A DNA stretch of 64,000 nucleotides from a virus, in IMG/VR virus record IMGVR_UViG_3300032214_001563, positions 1-64,000 of that record; one strand, given 5' to 3'. Made by a program: the position numbers and the translations under genes. Under the pieces are notes generated by a model, which made no database searches, had not been told where the DNA came from, and saw only the letters and a list, made by a program, of their open reading frames with translations. This document shows, one piece after another, positions 10,137 through 17,733 of the stretch (the stretch's first letter is position 1; the number at the start of each line of letters is the position of its first letter).

Positions 10137-10301
10137 TTAGTTTTTCTCATTCTCTCGAACCCACTTGTCCAACATATATTTTCGGACAAAGATTGGCATA
10201 CTCATAAAATCTGAATATGAAAGGTGGAAAAGTTTGGACAGATAGTAGAATTCATCTATCTGACCTTGTCGGTAATCAGAAGAAAGGACGAAAAAAGTCA
10301 A
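10137..10301 (-). CDS. Out-of-frame C-terminal extension of the gp26-like gene (candidate frameshift product)
   Basis: A frame shifted by +1 (equivalently -2) from the end of the gp26-like gene is open from 10316 to a TAA at 10137 and overlaps the last residues of that gene. It has no ATG before the internal 'FMSMP' region; the first plausible start is TTG at 10301. The encoded stretch (with 'FYYLSKLFHLSYSDFM', 'MPIFVRKYMLDKWVRE') looks like genuine protein. Its aromatic-basic composition is typical of the second half of tail assembly chaperones. The position between tube and tape measure fits the G/GT layout of lambda. It is probably made as a fusion by slippage at the T6 run at 10291-10296, adding 50 residues to the first 243. 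An independent TTG-initiated protein is the alternative. Confidence 0.55.
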   Translation of the reverse strand: MTFFVLSSDYRQGQIDEFYYLSKLFHLSYSDFMSMPIFVRKYMLDKWVRENEKN

Positions 10302-11019
10302 CCCCGAAGCCGATGTTCACAGACAGCTTTTCTCCTGACGGGGCAATAATAACCCGATTCATATCCAATCGAGGCTCGTTTTCATTCATGAATTTTTTTA
10401 TCTGTTTCGAATCGGCAAGTGGCATTGCTTCGATAAACTTGTGAATTTCACCTTTGTCAGTCAAACCATTAACAGAAACAATTTCTTTTTGCAATCTCCA
10501 TGTTCTCACAGGAGCAATTCTTCCTTGTGGATACGTTTCGGTCATGTTTGAAATTTCTGTTGTTTCTCCAAACGTAAGTGGTTTTAGTTTCACATTTGCT
10601 CCTGAGTTCTCCAAGTTGATACTAAAAGTTCCATCCGCATCCGGTTCGATACCTTTCTTTATGTTAAGCTCATCTAGACGCTCTGTTGCTGTGAATTTCT
10701 TTCCTGATTTGGGGTCAGTCAAATTTAGCTCAATTGTTGGTCCGAATGCTGTGTTTCTCAAGAAAACAAGAATAGCTTCAATATCCCCTTCGAGAAGTTC
10801 TTCTGGTTTAAGCCCTGGTTCGTAGATTTTCGCTCGGAGAAGATTCAAGGTCATGTCTTTACCACCAGCCATGAGAATATTTTCATCACTTGCTGTAAGG
10901 TATCCTACCTTAAGTGAATTCTTTTTATTCTTATAAAAAACTCCTTGAGAAGGGAGTGGGACAACATCGTGAGGCAGTGAAAACTGCTGTTGAGAATAAT
11001 TTAAAGTATCTTGGTCCAT
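10276..11019 (-). CDS. gp26-like baseplate hub / tail assembly chaperone protein
   Basis: This 247-residue protein matches the T4 gp26 family pattern: an N-terminal 'VPLPSQGVFY' motif (residues about 19-28), then 'TASDENILM', an 'EELLEGDIEAILVFLR' helix and an 'FG..IE..L' strand. In T4 gp26 is described as a hub subunit. Here the gene lies between the tube and tape measure, exactly where tail assembly chaperones sit in other phages, and its 3' end carries a T6 run with an overlapping open frame. The terminator after the tube gene sits just upstream of its ATG, so transcription must restart or read through. The hub-family call is good; the chaperone role is inference. Confidence 0.65.
   Translation of the reverse strand: MDQDTLNYSQQQFSLPHDVVPLPSQGVFYKNKKNSLKVGYLTASDENILMAGGKDMTLNLLRAKIYEPGLKPEELLEGDIEAILVFLRNTAFGPTIELNLTDPKSGKKFTATERLDELNIKKGIEPDADGTFSINLENSGANVKLKPLTFGETTEISNMTETYPQGRIAPVRTWRLQKEIVSVNGLTDKGEIHKFIEAMPLADSKQIKKFMNENEPRLDMNRVIIAPSGEKLSVNIGFGVDFFRPFF
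10291..10296 (-). promoter_or_regulatory. Candidate programmed frameshift site (T6 run)
   Basis: On the minus strand GAC TTT TTT CGT forms codons 241-244 of the gp26-like gene, four codons before its stop. A Phe-tRNA on the second TTT can slip +1 onto TTC, or -2 onto TTT, with full pairing. Either slip enters the 50-codon downstream frame that ends at 10137. A -1 slip instead meets TAG after eleven codons. Confidence 0.45.
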
Positions 11020-11020
11020 A

Positions 11021-11052
11021 ATAAAAAAACCGTAGAGTGCGGCTCTACGGTT
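11021..11052 (-). terminator. Rho-independent terminator after tail tube gene
   Basis: A perfect 10-bp inverted repeat (AACCGTAGAG at 11028-11037 and CTCTACGGTT at 11043-11052) with a 5-base loop is followed on the minus strand by a run of T. It lies 35 bases after the stop of the tube gene and just before the gp26-like start. It should end most tube transcripts, which fits the high copy number of tube protein. Confidence 0.85.
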
Positions 11053-11087
11053 AAATATACCAGATTAAAAAAGTAAATAAATAATTC

Positions 11088-11576
11088 TTAGTAAATCAAT
11101 ACACAACGGTCCATTCTCAATGTTGTTGAAATGGTTGCAAGACCATCTTGAGAATAGTTAAGAGTGTTGAAGTTAACGTCGGTTAGGAATGTTCCGTAAA
11201 GAATCCACTTTTCCACAACAACACCTGTTGGGTCAAGCATTTCCAAATCGATATCTTTTTTGTAACCAGCAGCGTATCCCATACGTCCAGTCACTGATTC
11301 AGCGTGAAGACGAACCCACTCCATCAAAGCTTGTGCTGCTGAAGGACCAATGGGGTCACGGAATGTTACTGGAATAGTCTGCCAGTTAAATCTACCCGCT
11401 ACGAACGTTGAAGTATTCAAAAACTGAATTTCAGTAGGGTTGATGGTAATGTGTGGTCTTGCAGTAGATTCTACAAACCATTCGTTAATACCTAAAGATG
11501 AAGGAAACCTTAGAATGAACCTGTTTTGTCTTTTTGGTTCATAAGGAATCGGCATTTTCATTAATAAATCCGCCAT
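11088..11576 (-). CDS. 19: Tail tube protein gp19-like
   Basis: At 162 residues it is the same size as T4 gp19 (163). It has the family layout: 'KRQNRFILRFPSSLG' near the N-terminus, a 'STARPHI' strand, 'WQTIPVTFRDPIGPSAAQAL' (residues about 66-85), and a C-terminal beta segment ending in 'STTLRMDRCVLIY'. It forms the hexameric rings of the inner tube through which DNA passes. A TATTTATA element lies about 35 bases upstream of the ATG at 11576 and a strong terminator follows the gene, so it appears to be its own transcription unit. It is one of the most secure calls in the window. Confidence 0.92.
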   Translation of the reverse strand: MADLLMKMPIPYEPKRQNRFILRFPSSLGINEWFVESTARPHITINPTEIQFLNTSTFVAGRFNWQTIPVTFRDPIGPSAAQALMEWVRLHAESVTGRMGYAAGYKKDIDLEMLDPTGVVVEKWILYGTFLTDVNFNTLNYSQDGLATISTTLRMDRCVLIY

Positions 11577-11610
11577 CGTGTTTTCTTATTTTTTACTTTT
11601 TATCGTTTAT

Positions 11611-11620
11611 TATAAATATA
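11611..11620 (-). promoter_or_regulatory. Late-promoter-like element TATATTTATA before tail tube gene
   Basis: The minus strand reads GGGTATATTTATAATAA, with the core ending about 34 bases before the tube ATG. The surrounding 160-base spacer (11577-11736) holds only AT-rich sequence and no gene that I can see. Confidence 0.45.
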
Positions 11621-11736
11621 CCCTTTGTGAAAAACTTTTTCTATTTACTTTTTCTGCTGGTCGGATAAAATTCACATATAAGTATTAAGTATTAGTTACT
11701 ATAGATTAGTTATTAGTTCTTAATTAATTCTTTTAG

Positions 11737-12561
11737 TTATTTCATTTCTTTCTTAATACCTCCTTTAGTAGAATATACATTAATAGGTTCTTTTATACTA
11801 TTAAAGTAATTCTGTATACTTAATACGTTTTTTTCATCATCATCAGAAAAACCAATAGTAGGTTTCTTTGGCAAAAATTTGTTGGCAACGTCTTTTTTAA
11901 GAAAAGCACTTTTTTGTAATACAACCGCCATTGCCTTAACGTATTTTACAAAATTTGCCATCGCTAATACTTTTGCTTCTTCAGGGTTTGCAGCTTCTTC
12001 TTCTACGCCAAAACTTACTGGATTGTATCTATTCATCTCGAGGTAAGACCAAATTAGGTCTTCATCATTCATATTTTCTTCACCGGTGAAATCTCGATAT
12101 TTTTTTAAGTTTTTGACCAGCTCTTTTTTTGAAATGCCACCAAAACCATTAGTGATATAATTGAAGATGGCTTGTTTAATAGTTTCCGGATTGTGCCCTC
12201 TTGCTGTGATAATAGCAAAAATAGACCCATTATTTACAGCTTCCTTAAAATCAGTCCAAGCAGGTCCTAGCTTAGCTTTCATTGCATCAACAAGAAAATC
12301 TCTATCCCCGTCTACACCAAAAAATCTAAACGGGTTGGTAGCGTAGTTAGATACTGTAACTCCGTTGTATTCAAAATTTTCTTTTCCGATTTTACTACGA
12401 TATGAAGCATAATCCTCGGTAGACATTGGAACTTCTTTTCCTTCGGAGTCCTGCAGGATAATTTTGGTCGGCATGTGCACCAAGTTGTCGTCCCAGTCAA
12501 AAGCGTAGTATTTGAGGTCAGGGGTGCCGGTTTTAAAAGACGACTTATGTTTTGTTTTCAT
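11737..12561 (-). CDS. HAD-like protein inserted between sheath and tube genes
   Basis: This 274-residue protein carries HAD motif I at residues 21-26 ('FDWDDN', giving the DxD nucleophile pair) and motif II 'FAIITARG' (Thr plus Arg) near residue 112. That suggests a metal-dependent phosphohydrolase or a polynucleotide-phosphatase-like enzyme. The middle and C-terminus (Lys-rich, ending 'TKGGIKKEMK') are unrecognised, and I see no clear motif IV. It lies between two strongly expressed tail genes, downstream of the sheath terminator, so it is probably expressed at a lower level from read-through or its own promoter. The substrate is unknown. The fold call is fair; any biological role would be a guess. 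Confidence 0.65.
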   Translation of the reverse strand: MKTKHKSSFKTGTPDLKYYAFDWDDNLVHMPTKIILQDSEGKEVPMSTEDYASYRSKIGKENFEYNGVTVSNYATNPFRFFGVDGDRDFLVDAMKAKLGPAWTDFKEAVNNGSIFAIITARGHNPETIKQAIFNYITNGFGGISKKELVKNLKKYRDFTGEENMNDEDLIWSYLEMNRYNPVSFGVEEEAANPEEAKVLAMANFVKYVKAMAVVLQKSAFLKKDVANKFLPKKPTIGFSDDDEKNVLSIQNYFNSIKEPINVYSTKGGIKKEMK

Positions 12562-12573
12562 TGTTGAAATGGC

Positions 12574-12606
12574 AAAAAAAGGGTGGGAAAGTTATTTTTC
12601 CCACCC
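12574..12606 (-). terminator. Rho-independent terminator after tail sheath gene
   Basis: The inverted repeat GGGTGGGAAA (12581-12590) and TTTCCCACCC (12597-12606) has a 6-base loop. On the minus strand it is followed by seven T (12574-12580). It begins 9 bases after the sheath stop codon. It overlaps the leader of the downstream HAD gene, so that gene depends on escape from termination or on another start. Confidence 0.87.
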
Positions 12607-12614
12607 CAAAGATA

Positions 12615-15600
12615 TTAAATATTTTCGAAAGATGCTCCAGTAGGAGTAATCAAGAATTCGATATCTATAAATTCAAGTGCCTTTGTTGGTTTCAGATAGA
12701 TTTTACCAGTCAAAGTATTTCTATCCAAGTCCTCAGGAGTCGAAGAAACGGTTACGCGGAAGTCGTACAAACCACGGTCTCTTCTGATTGAATCCAAGAT
12801 TGGGTTAACCGAATCCAAGAATTGCTGTCTTACGATTTCATCATTTTGTTCGAACAGAAGTCTTACAGCAACAGCAGAAATCAACTTTCTAGCCTGAAGC
12901 AACAATCTTCTTACGTTCAAACGATTTAACGCTGTGTCTCTAACTTGAAGAGTTTTGTTACCCCAAATTACAGTGCCCACGTCTGAGAAGGTAGCAATCG
13001 GGTTGATACGCCCTTGGTAAAGAGTATCTCTATCCTCTTGTGTTAGTTTTAATCTCGCTTTAACAGAATTAACAAGACCTCTTGTGTAACCCGCAGATGC
13101 GAACCATGGGAAAGAAATGTTGTCAGTCAACGCTAAATTTCTACAAACTTGACCAGTTGGCGGAATGTAGATTTGAGTATTATTGACGGTGTCTCTTTCA
13201 AGTATCCATGGGTAGTAAGTTGCCGTATACGATGAGTCAATTCCAGTTTGGTCTAGATTATCCACCGCAGCTTGAGGGTAAATAATTTCGTACTGAGAAG
13301 TACCATCAGGAGTATACATGTTGTAGTCAGGTGTAGTTACGATGTAGACCGCATCTGCTCTCTCATTCTCCACCATTCCGATTGCTAACTCACACAAGTT
13401 AGAGTTGTTTACATAGTCAATACCAGGGGTTGCAAACACGTTAATGTTTGTCGATTCTGGATTATTGAATGTCAATTGACCTAACAAGTATGCGTAATAG
13501 TCAGTGTTTGCGAAATCTTGAGTGTTATCACCAATGACAATTCTCTTAAAAGTACCATCACCAGATGCTGTTGGGTATCTTTGAGTTGGTGTAGAACCTT
13601 GCAAGTAACCAGAAGCACCTAAAGCAAATCTGTCTTGGTTAGTTCTAAACTCTCTGTAGATGTCCCATCCGTCGAAACCACCCTGGAATACACAGGTGAA
13701 TTTTCTAGAGTAAATAAAGTAGTAAGGACTTTCTTGCGAAGTAGGTTCAGAATCAAAACTTGCAACACCGCAATCAAATGCTGGAGTTCCACTAGTTACT
13801 TGTGAATTAGCAATAGTAACAACTGTTGCTCCAGAGTCCATGTGGAAACCTTTAGTTTGGTAGTTCCAAGGCTCTGAAGTTGTTGCCAAATCCCAACCAG
13901 TAACCGGATTCTTTTTCCCTTTGTATTGAAGTAAGTCAGTATCAATTCCAAATTGCGAAGAAATACCCAAGTAAGTTCTTCTTACAATGTCACCAGATGA
14001 AGTAACAATATTTGCACCACCAGCAGTAGTTCCAAAAGGTGGGTCATAAATTGTTTCACCAGGGAAGAAGTACTTGGTTTTGATAATAGGGAATGGAGAC
14101 GGGTTAGTTGCTGTCTCGTAAATTCTCTCTTCAAGACCATAGAATCCACATGGTAAAGCGTCAACAGGATATTCATCCGACATTTCCACCATTATGTATG
14201 CAGAATTTAAAGGATACTCCCCATCAACAGAGCCAATTTGCTTTCCAATAAAGCTGTTTTGGGATGGGTCCATTGTACAGTTAGTGTATTTTTCATAAAC
14301 AACTGGGTTAGCATCGGTATCGAAGAAATCACGAACCAATACATCAAATGTTCCATTGTTGAAAGAAATGTTTGCGATTGAAATCTTAACATCTGTGTTA
14401 GCAGAATTACCATCACTGATAGTCATAAATCTGAACAAGTTGTAAACTTTGTTACCACGAAGTTCAGATACAAAGTAAGGTGTTTTTGGTGTTTGGTACT
14501 GGTCAAGGAACCATGCAATAGAGGTGGTTGAAGCTTTATCACGAGCTTCAGGAAGTGCAATCAAATCGCACTTAACACCACGAATATATCCTTTGTTGTA
14601 ACCATAGTTCAACATACCCAAGTAAGATTCCTCAACGTAAATTGGAACTTCTTGTCTTGGTTTAGAGAAGTTAGCAATTCCAAGAACTTTTGTAATATAG
14701 TTTGCATTTGTTGAATCAAATGATGTATCAAAAGAGAAAGTATTACCTTCGTAGGTTACACCACTTAGCTGGAATGTTGCAAATGGGCTTTGTGAAATTC
14801 CAGAGTATGCTCCTGTACAAACCAAATCCAAATCAGTTAAACCAGTAACTTGATACTGAGGACCATGTAAATTAGAACTATAAACTGATATACCGCGTGA
14901 ACGAATTGTTGCGAGAATCAAATTATTCCATTCGGTATATGCAGTACCAGAGTATATGTAAGTTTCACCTGTAATTGTTCCAGAGAAAAATCCAGAAGCC
15001 CCCGTTACAAAGTTGGTTACATCATAATACCAAGAATATCCAGAGTAACTATTGTTGTTTGTAACGTCGAATGTTGCATAATACCAAGGGTCGTTTGTTC
15101 CAGAAGACAAATCAGCAGAATCAAGACTCAAATTATTGCAACCAAAAATGTTACCAAGATTGGAGAACTGAGCACTCAACGTTGTGTAATCTGAAGTTGG
15201 AATAGAACCGTAGACATTTGCTGTTGAAGCAGAAAGAGTGGTGTTACCTGAAATATCCAACATGAACCCGAATAAGTCTGCATTGTAAGTTGAGGTTGAA
15301 CCATCCGTCAATGTATATTGTGTTGACAATGAGTTTGAAACAAGCGCAGGTAAACCACTAGCAAAAGTAAGAGTTGTACCTGAGGTATATCCAGTAAAGT
15401 TAACTGTGAATGTGGTTCCAGCTGTGCCAGTGTCAATACCAACTGTGGTACCATTTACGTTAGCAATAGCCTGTAAACTCCAAGAAGGTCCTGCGTCGTA
15501 TCCTGATAAACCAAGGATACGAGTAACAAACAATTGATTTGATTGTTGCAAGTAGGCTTTGGCTATGTAAGCTGCTTCGTACTTTGGAATTTGTGTGTTT

Positions 15601-15821
15601 ATGAATTTTGTTGGTATAGTACCACCAAAGAAAGTTTGGAACTCATCAAAGTTAGTGATGAAGATAGGTTCGAAGGCAGGCCCCTTTTGAGTTTCACCCA
15701 CCAAACCCAAAGTAGTGACACCAACACTTTGAGCAACAAAAGATAAGTCAGTTTCTGATGTGTAAACCCCTGGGGACACAAAAACTTTTTGGTTTGCTTG
15801 AGATGTTAATTGAAAAAACAT
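12615..15821 (-). CDS. 18: Contractile tail sheath protein gp18-like (1068 aa)
   Basis: The N-terminus has the sheath signature 'SPGVYTSETDLSF' followed by 'GLVGETQKGPAFEPIFI' and 'EFQTFFGG'. The C-terminus has the conserved handshake region with 'RRDRGLYDFRV' and 'GKIYLKPTKALEFIDIEF'. These regions form the core that wraps the tube and contracts on injection. At 1068 residues it is much longer than T4 gp18 (659). The extra length is mainly a Ser/Thr/Gly/Tyr-rich beta region at about residues 120-480, probably surface domains on each subunit. The gene has its own upstream TATTTAT element and a strong terminator. The family call is secure; the role of the insertion is unknown. Confidence 0.93.
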   Translation of the reverse strand: MFFQLTSQANQKVFVSPGVYTSETDLSFVAQSVGVTTLGLVGETQKGPAFEPIFITNFDEFQTFFGGTIPTKFINTQIPKYEAAYIAKAYLQQSNQLFVTRILGLSGYDAGPSWSLQAIANVNGTTVGIDTGTAGTTFTVNFTGYTSGTTLTFASGLPALVSNSLSTQYTLTDGSTSTYNADLFGFMLDISGNTTLSASTANVYGSIPTSDYTTLSAQFSNLGNIFGCNNLSLDSADLSSGTNDPWYYATFDVTNNNSYSGYSWYYDVTNFVTGASGFFSGTITGETYIYSGTAYTEWNNLILATIRSRGISVYSSNLHGPQYQVTGLTDLDLVCTGAYSGISQSPFATFQLSGVTYEGNTFSFDTSFDSTNANYITKVLGIANFSKPRQEVPIYVEESYLGMLNYGYNKGYIRGVKCDLIALPEARDKASTTSIAWFLDQYQTPKTPYFVSELRGNKVYNLFRFMTISDGNSANTDVKISIANISFNNGTFDVLVRDFFDTDANPVVYEKYTNCTMDPSQNSFIGKQIGSVDGEYPLNSAYIMVEMSDEYPVDALPCGFYGLEERIYETATNPSPFPIIKTKYFFPGETIYDPPFGTTAGGANIVTSSGDIVRRTYLGISSQFGIDTDLLQYKGKKNPVTGWDLATTSEPWNYQTKGFHMDSGATVVTIANSQVTSGTPAFDCGVASFDSEPTSQESPYYFIYSRKFTCVFQGGFDGWDIYREFRTNQDRFALGASGYLQGSTPTQRYPTASGDGTFKRIVIGDNTQDFANTDYYAYLLGQLTFNNPESTNINVFATPGIDYVNNSNLCELAIGMVENERADAVYIVTTPDYNMYTPDGTSQYEIIYPQAAVDNLDQTGIDSSYTATYYPWILERDTVNNTQIYIPPTGQVCRNLALTDNISFPWFASAGYTRGLVNSVKARLKLTQEDRDTLYQGRINPIATFSDVGTVIWGNKTLQVRDTALNRLNVRRLLLQARKLISAVAVRLLFEQNDEIVRQQFLDSVNPILDSIRRDRGLYDFRVTVSSTPEDLDRNTLTGKIYLKPTKALEFIDIEFLITPTGASFENI

Positions 15822-15850
15822 TTTTTAATTTTTCTTATTCGGTTTTATTT

Positions 15851-15863
15851 TTATGATAAATAT
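15851..15863 (-). promoter_or_regulatory. Late-promoter-like element ATATTTATC before tail sheath gene
   Basis: The minus strand reads ATATTTATCATAA about 30 bases before the sheath ATG. The 122-base spacer 15822-15943 also holds the leader of the plus-strand small gene and nothing else that I can identify. Confidence 0.45.
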
Positions 15864-15943
15864 TTGATTTAAACACAAAAAACTTGACTTTTAAGTATGT
15901 ATTAGTAAGCAGTATGATTTTTTTCTGCCTTTTTTCTACCTTT

Positions 15944-16108
15944 ATGAAAACTAGCCCTAAGAAGATAAAGAACCTGAAAATATCTGAAACGACACACCAA
16001 GTGTTGAAAGAGTATTGTGATGAGAATGGTTTGAAAATTTACAAATACCTAGAAAAGTTGATTCTAGAGAATTGTAAAAAGAAAAAAGATATCTACGGAG
16101 AGAACTAA
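15944..16108 (+). CDS. Small ribbon-helix-helix-like protein (54 aa)
   Basis: The basic N-terminus 'KTSPKKIKNLKIS' forms a possible strand, followed by two helices ('TTHQVLKEYCDENGL' and 'YKYLEKLILENCKKKK'). This is the shape of a ribbon-helix-helix DNA-binding protein, in which a dimer inserts its strand into the major groove. I chose the ATG at 15944; an earlier in-frame start at 15884 would add a hydrophobic stretch unlike the rest. It is the only plus-strand gene inside the minus-strand tail block, and its 3' end overlaps the tail-terminator gene by 4 bases in convergent orientation. It may be a phage regulator. The fold is read by eye and is not certain. Confidence 0.5.
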   Translation: MKTSPKKIKNLKISETTHQVLKEYCDENGLKIYKYLEKLILENCKKKKDIYGEN

Positions 16109-17169
16109 ACAAGCTTAGCTTCAAACTCAATCAAAGCTTCCTGACCAGCAGTTTCTTTGGTGATTTCAACTCTTAATAAATCACCGGTGTTGAGTTGAAT
16201 AGTTTGAACATCTTGTCCGTAATAATCATCGTTAATGTAAACAAAATATTCGTCAACATTCGAACTTTTAATAAAACTCAAATTAATTCTGTAATCAACT
16301 TTATCATCTATAATTGAAGAGTTGTTTGCAGTATAAAATAAATTGTATTGAAATTCATCGGGATTAGCTGGAGTGATTTGCGCTCTTTTACCTTTTGGCA
16401 CTTGAGAATCAACCTCAAATAGTTGAACTACTCTTGAAATTGCAGGTTTTACCTCAAATTCTTCTTCGTCAATCAAGTAACCAAGCATGGTGAAATCATA
16501 ACTTTGGATATAGTAGTTTCTTTTGTCCACATCGATTACCGATTCATCCGAAACATTGTTCATTATAATTGGAACATACTGCCCCTTTATAAAAGTATAT
16601 GCTTGGCGGGATGAAAAAGTTTGCAACACATTTTTGTTAAATGTATTGAGTTCCCTCATTCTGTTACAAAGAATTTTTACGCTGTAGTTAATGTCCACAG
16701 GTACTGGTTGGGGAATTGTGTAAATGTCGTACCCTTTTTGGTTTCCGTTCCACGTTGGGACCTTAGCGTAATAAAATTGTTTTCTAACAGGAATAGTATA
16801 TTGAAGTGAGGGATTTGAACCATATTTAACTTCTGGCTGACGCACAACGGTTATAAAAGGAAGTTGCACGTTAAAGTCCTGGTCAACAAAGTTCCAAGTT
16901 TCAGTAAACTGGGACCACCTCTGATTTGTAATAATTTTATCAACAACACTAATATCTTTTCCGGAAACTGTCGTCTTAAGTGAGGTTTGAACAAAATCTA
17001 ACATACCACCATCCAAGTCAGCATGCAAAACACTCTGAGGTAGGTAGGTTCCGTCTTCGTTAATGAACTGAAGAAGTTGTTCTCTACGAGCTGAAAGAAT
17101 TTTAGGTGGAACCAAGTTGATATCTGGTTTCACCTGTTGCTTGAATATGGGGACTTTAGGTAGTGCCAT
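16105..17169 (-). CDS. Putative tail sheath stabiliser / tail terminator (gp15-like)
   Basis: This 354-residue protein has the 'ILCNRMRELNTFNKNVLQTF', 'SRQAYTFIKGQYVPIIM' and 'YYIQSYDFTMLGYLIDEEEF' series (residues about 190-265), which resembles gp15-type tail completion proteins that cap the tube and sheath. The C-terminal quarter is an extra beta-type domain. T4 gp15 is 272 residues, so this form is longer. It lies directly upstream of the sheath gene and overlaps the gp14-like gene by one base (TAATG), matching the 14-15-18 order of T4. I assign it from motif resemblance plus gene order; a different neck role remains possible. Confidence 0.55.
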   Translation of the reverse strand: MALPKVPIFKQQVKPDINLVPPKILSARREQLLQFINEDGTYLPQSVLHADLDGGMLDFVQTSLKTTVSGKDISVVDKIITNQRWSQFTETWNFVDQDFNVQLPFITVVRQPEVKYGSNPSLQYTIPVRKQFYYAKVPTWNGNQKGYDIYTIPQPVPVDINYSVKILCNRMRELNTFNKNVLQTFSSRQAYTFIKGQYVPIIMNNVSDESVIDVDKRNYYIQSYDFTMLGYLIDEEEFEVKPAISRVVQLFEVDSQVPKGKRAQITPANPDEFQYNLFYTANNSSIIDDKVDYRINLSFIKSSNVDEYFVYINDDYYGQDVQTIQLNTGDLLRVEITKETAGQEALIEFEAKLV

Positions 17170-17684
17170 TAGGTTCCAAAGAATTCATTTTGTGAGGTAG
17201 GAACGGCAATAACTGTTCGGTAGAACGGCTTGTATCCTCCATAAGTGTGTTTATTGTCCGAAACCACACGACCGTCGTCTGACACGGTGTAGTAACGAAC
17301 TTTGCTTTCAGACTCATAATATCCTATGTAATCACCATAAGCGATATCTACACCTAGTTCATCCAAGTAAGCTTGGTAAACTGAGAAACGCATGTTACCA
17401 GGTTCATTCTGTTCAATACGAGAGGTTCCAAGTTTTTGACCGGTAGGAGCAAGAATTTGAACATAACCCTTGATTTCAACAGGAGCCAAGAACTGAATAC
17501 CACCCTCGGGCGATTCTCCGTAGACATCATCAATACGGGTTTTATACCTATCAATTCGGTAAAGCACCACGGTGAAGTTCATATCACCCTCGAGCCATTC
17601 CTGACCCATGGAGATATCCAAAGAATAATCTTCCCCACCAAAGAACTTCCCTAATCTAGTAATTGGAACTAACTTCTCTGCCAT
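17169..17684 (-). CDS. Putative neck protein (gp14-like position)
   Basis: This 171-residue all-beta-type protein has no enzyme motif. It is coupled by a one-base overlap to the gp15-like gene and is first in the minus-strand late block, so by gene order it is the counterpart of T4 gp14 (256 residues), the second neck ring protein joining head and tail. 'DIAYGDYIGYYESESKVRYY' and the C-terminal 'YRTVIAVPTSQNEFFG' resemble neck proteins of marine T4-like phages, but I cannot confirm the identity by eye. A TATTTATC element lies 13 bases before its ATG. Confidence 0.45.
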   Translation of the reverse strand: MAEKLVPITRLGKFFGGEDYSLDISMGQEWLEGDMNFTVVLYRIDRYKTRIDDVYGESPEGGIQFLAPVEIKGYVQILAPTGQKLGTSRIEQNEPGNMRFSVYQAYLDELGVDIAYGDYIGYYESESKVRYYTVSDDGRVVSDNKHTYGGYKPFYRTVIAVPTSQNEFFGT

Positions 17685-17694
17685 AACACTTATA

Positions 17695-17725
17695 TTGATA
17701 AATACCTGCTGTATTGATATATTTG
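17695..17725 (+). promoter_or_regulatory. Bacteroidetes-type promoter for the SET-helicase operon
   Basis: TTG at 17695-17697, a 20-base spacer and TATATTTG at 17718-17725 match the Bacteroidetes primary sigma consensus (TTG, 19-21 bases, TAnnTTTG) exactly. The SET ATG follows 8 bases after the -7 box, giving a very short leader. This suggests host-sigma, hence early, expression of the plus-strand operon and points to a Bacteroidota host. Confidence 0.5.
17697..17706 (-). promoter_or_regulatory. Late-promoter-like element GGTATTTATC before neck gene
   Basis: The minus strand reads GGTATTTATC, 12 bases before the ATG at 17684. The same decamer precedes the 1201-residue fibre gene. It overlaps the opposite-strand Bacteroidetes-type promoter, so early and late divergent transcription would compete here. 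Confidence 0.5.
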
Positions 17726-17733
17726 AATAAAGT

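Noticed and set aside
10276-10296. A -1 frameshift at the T6 run of the gp26-like gene
   Set aside because: The -1 frame meets TAG after eleven codons and gives no protein-like extension; only the +1/-2 frame does.
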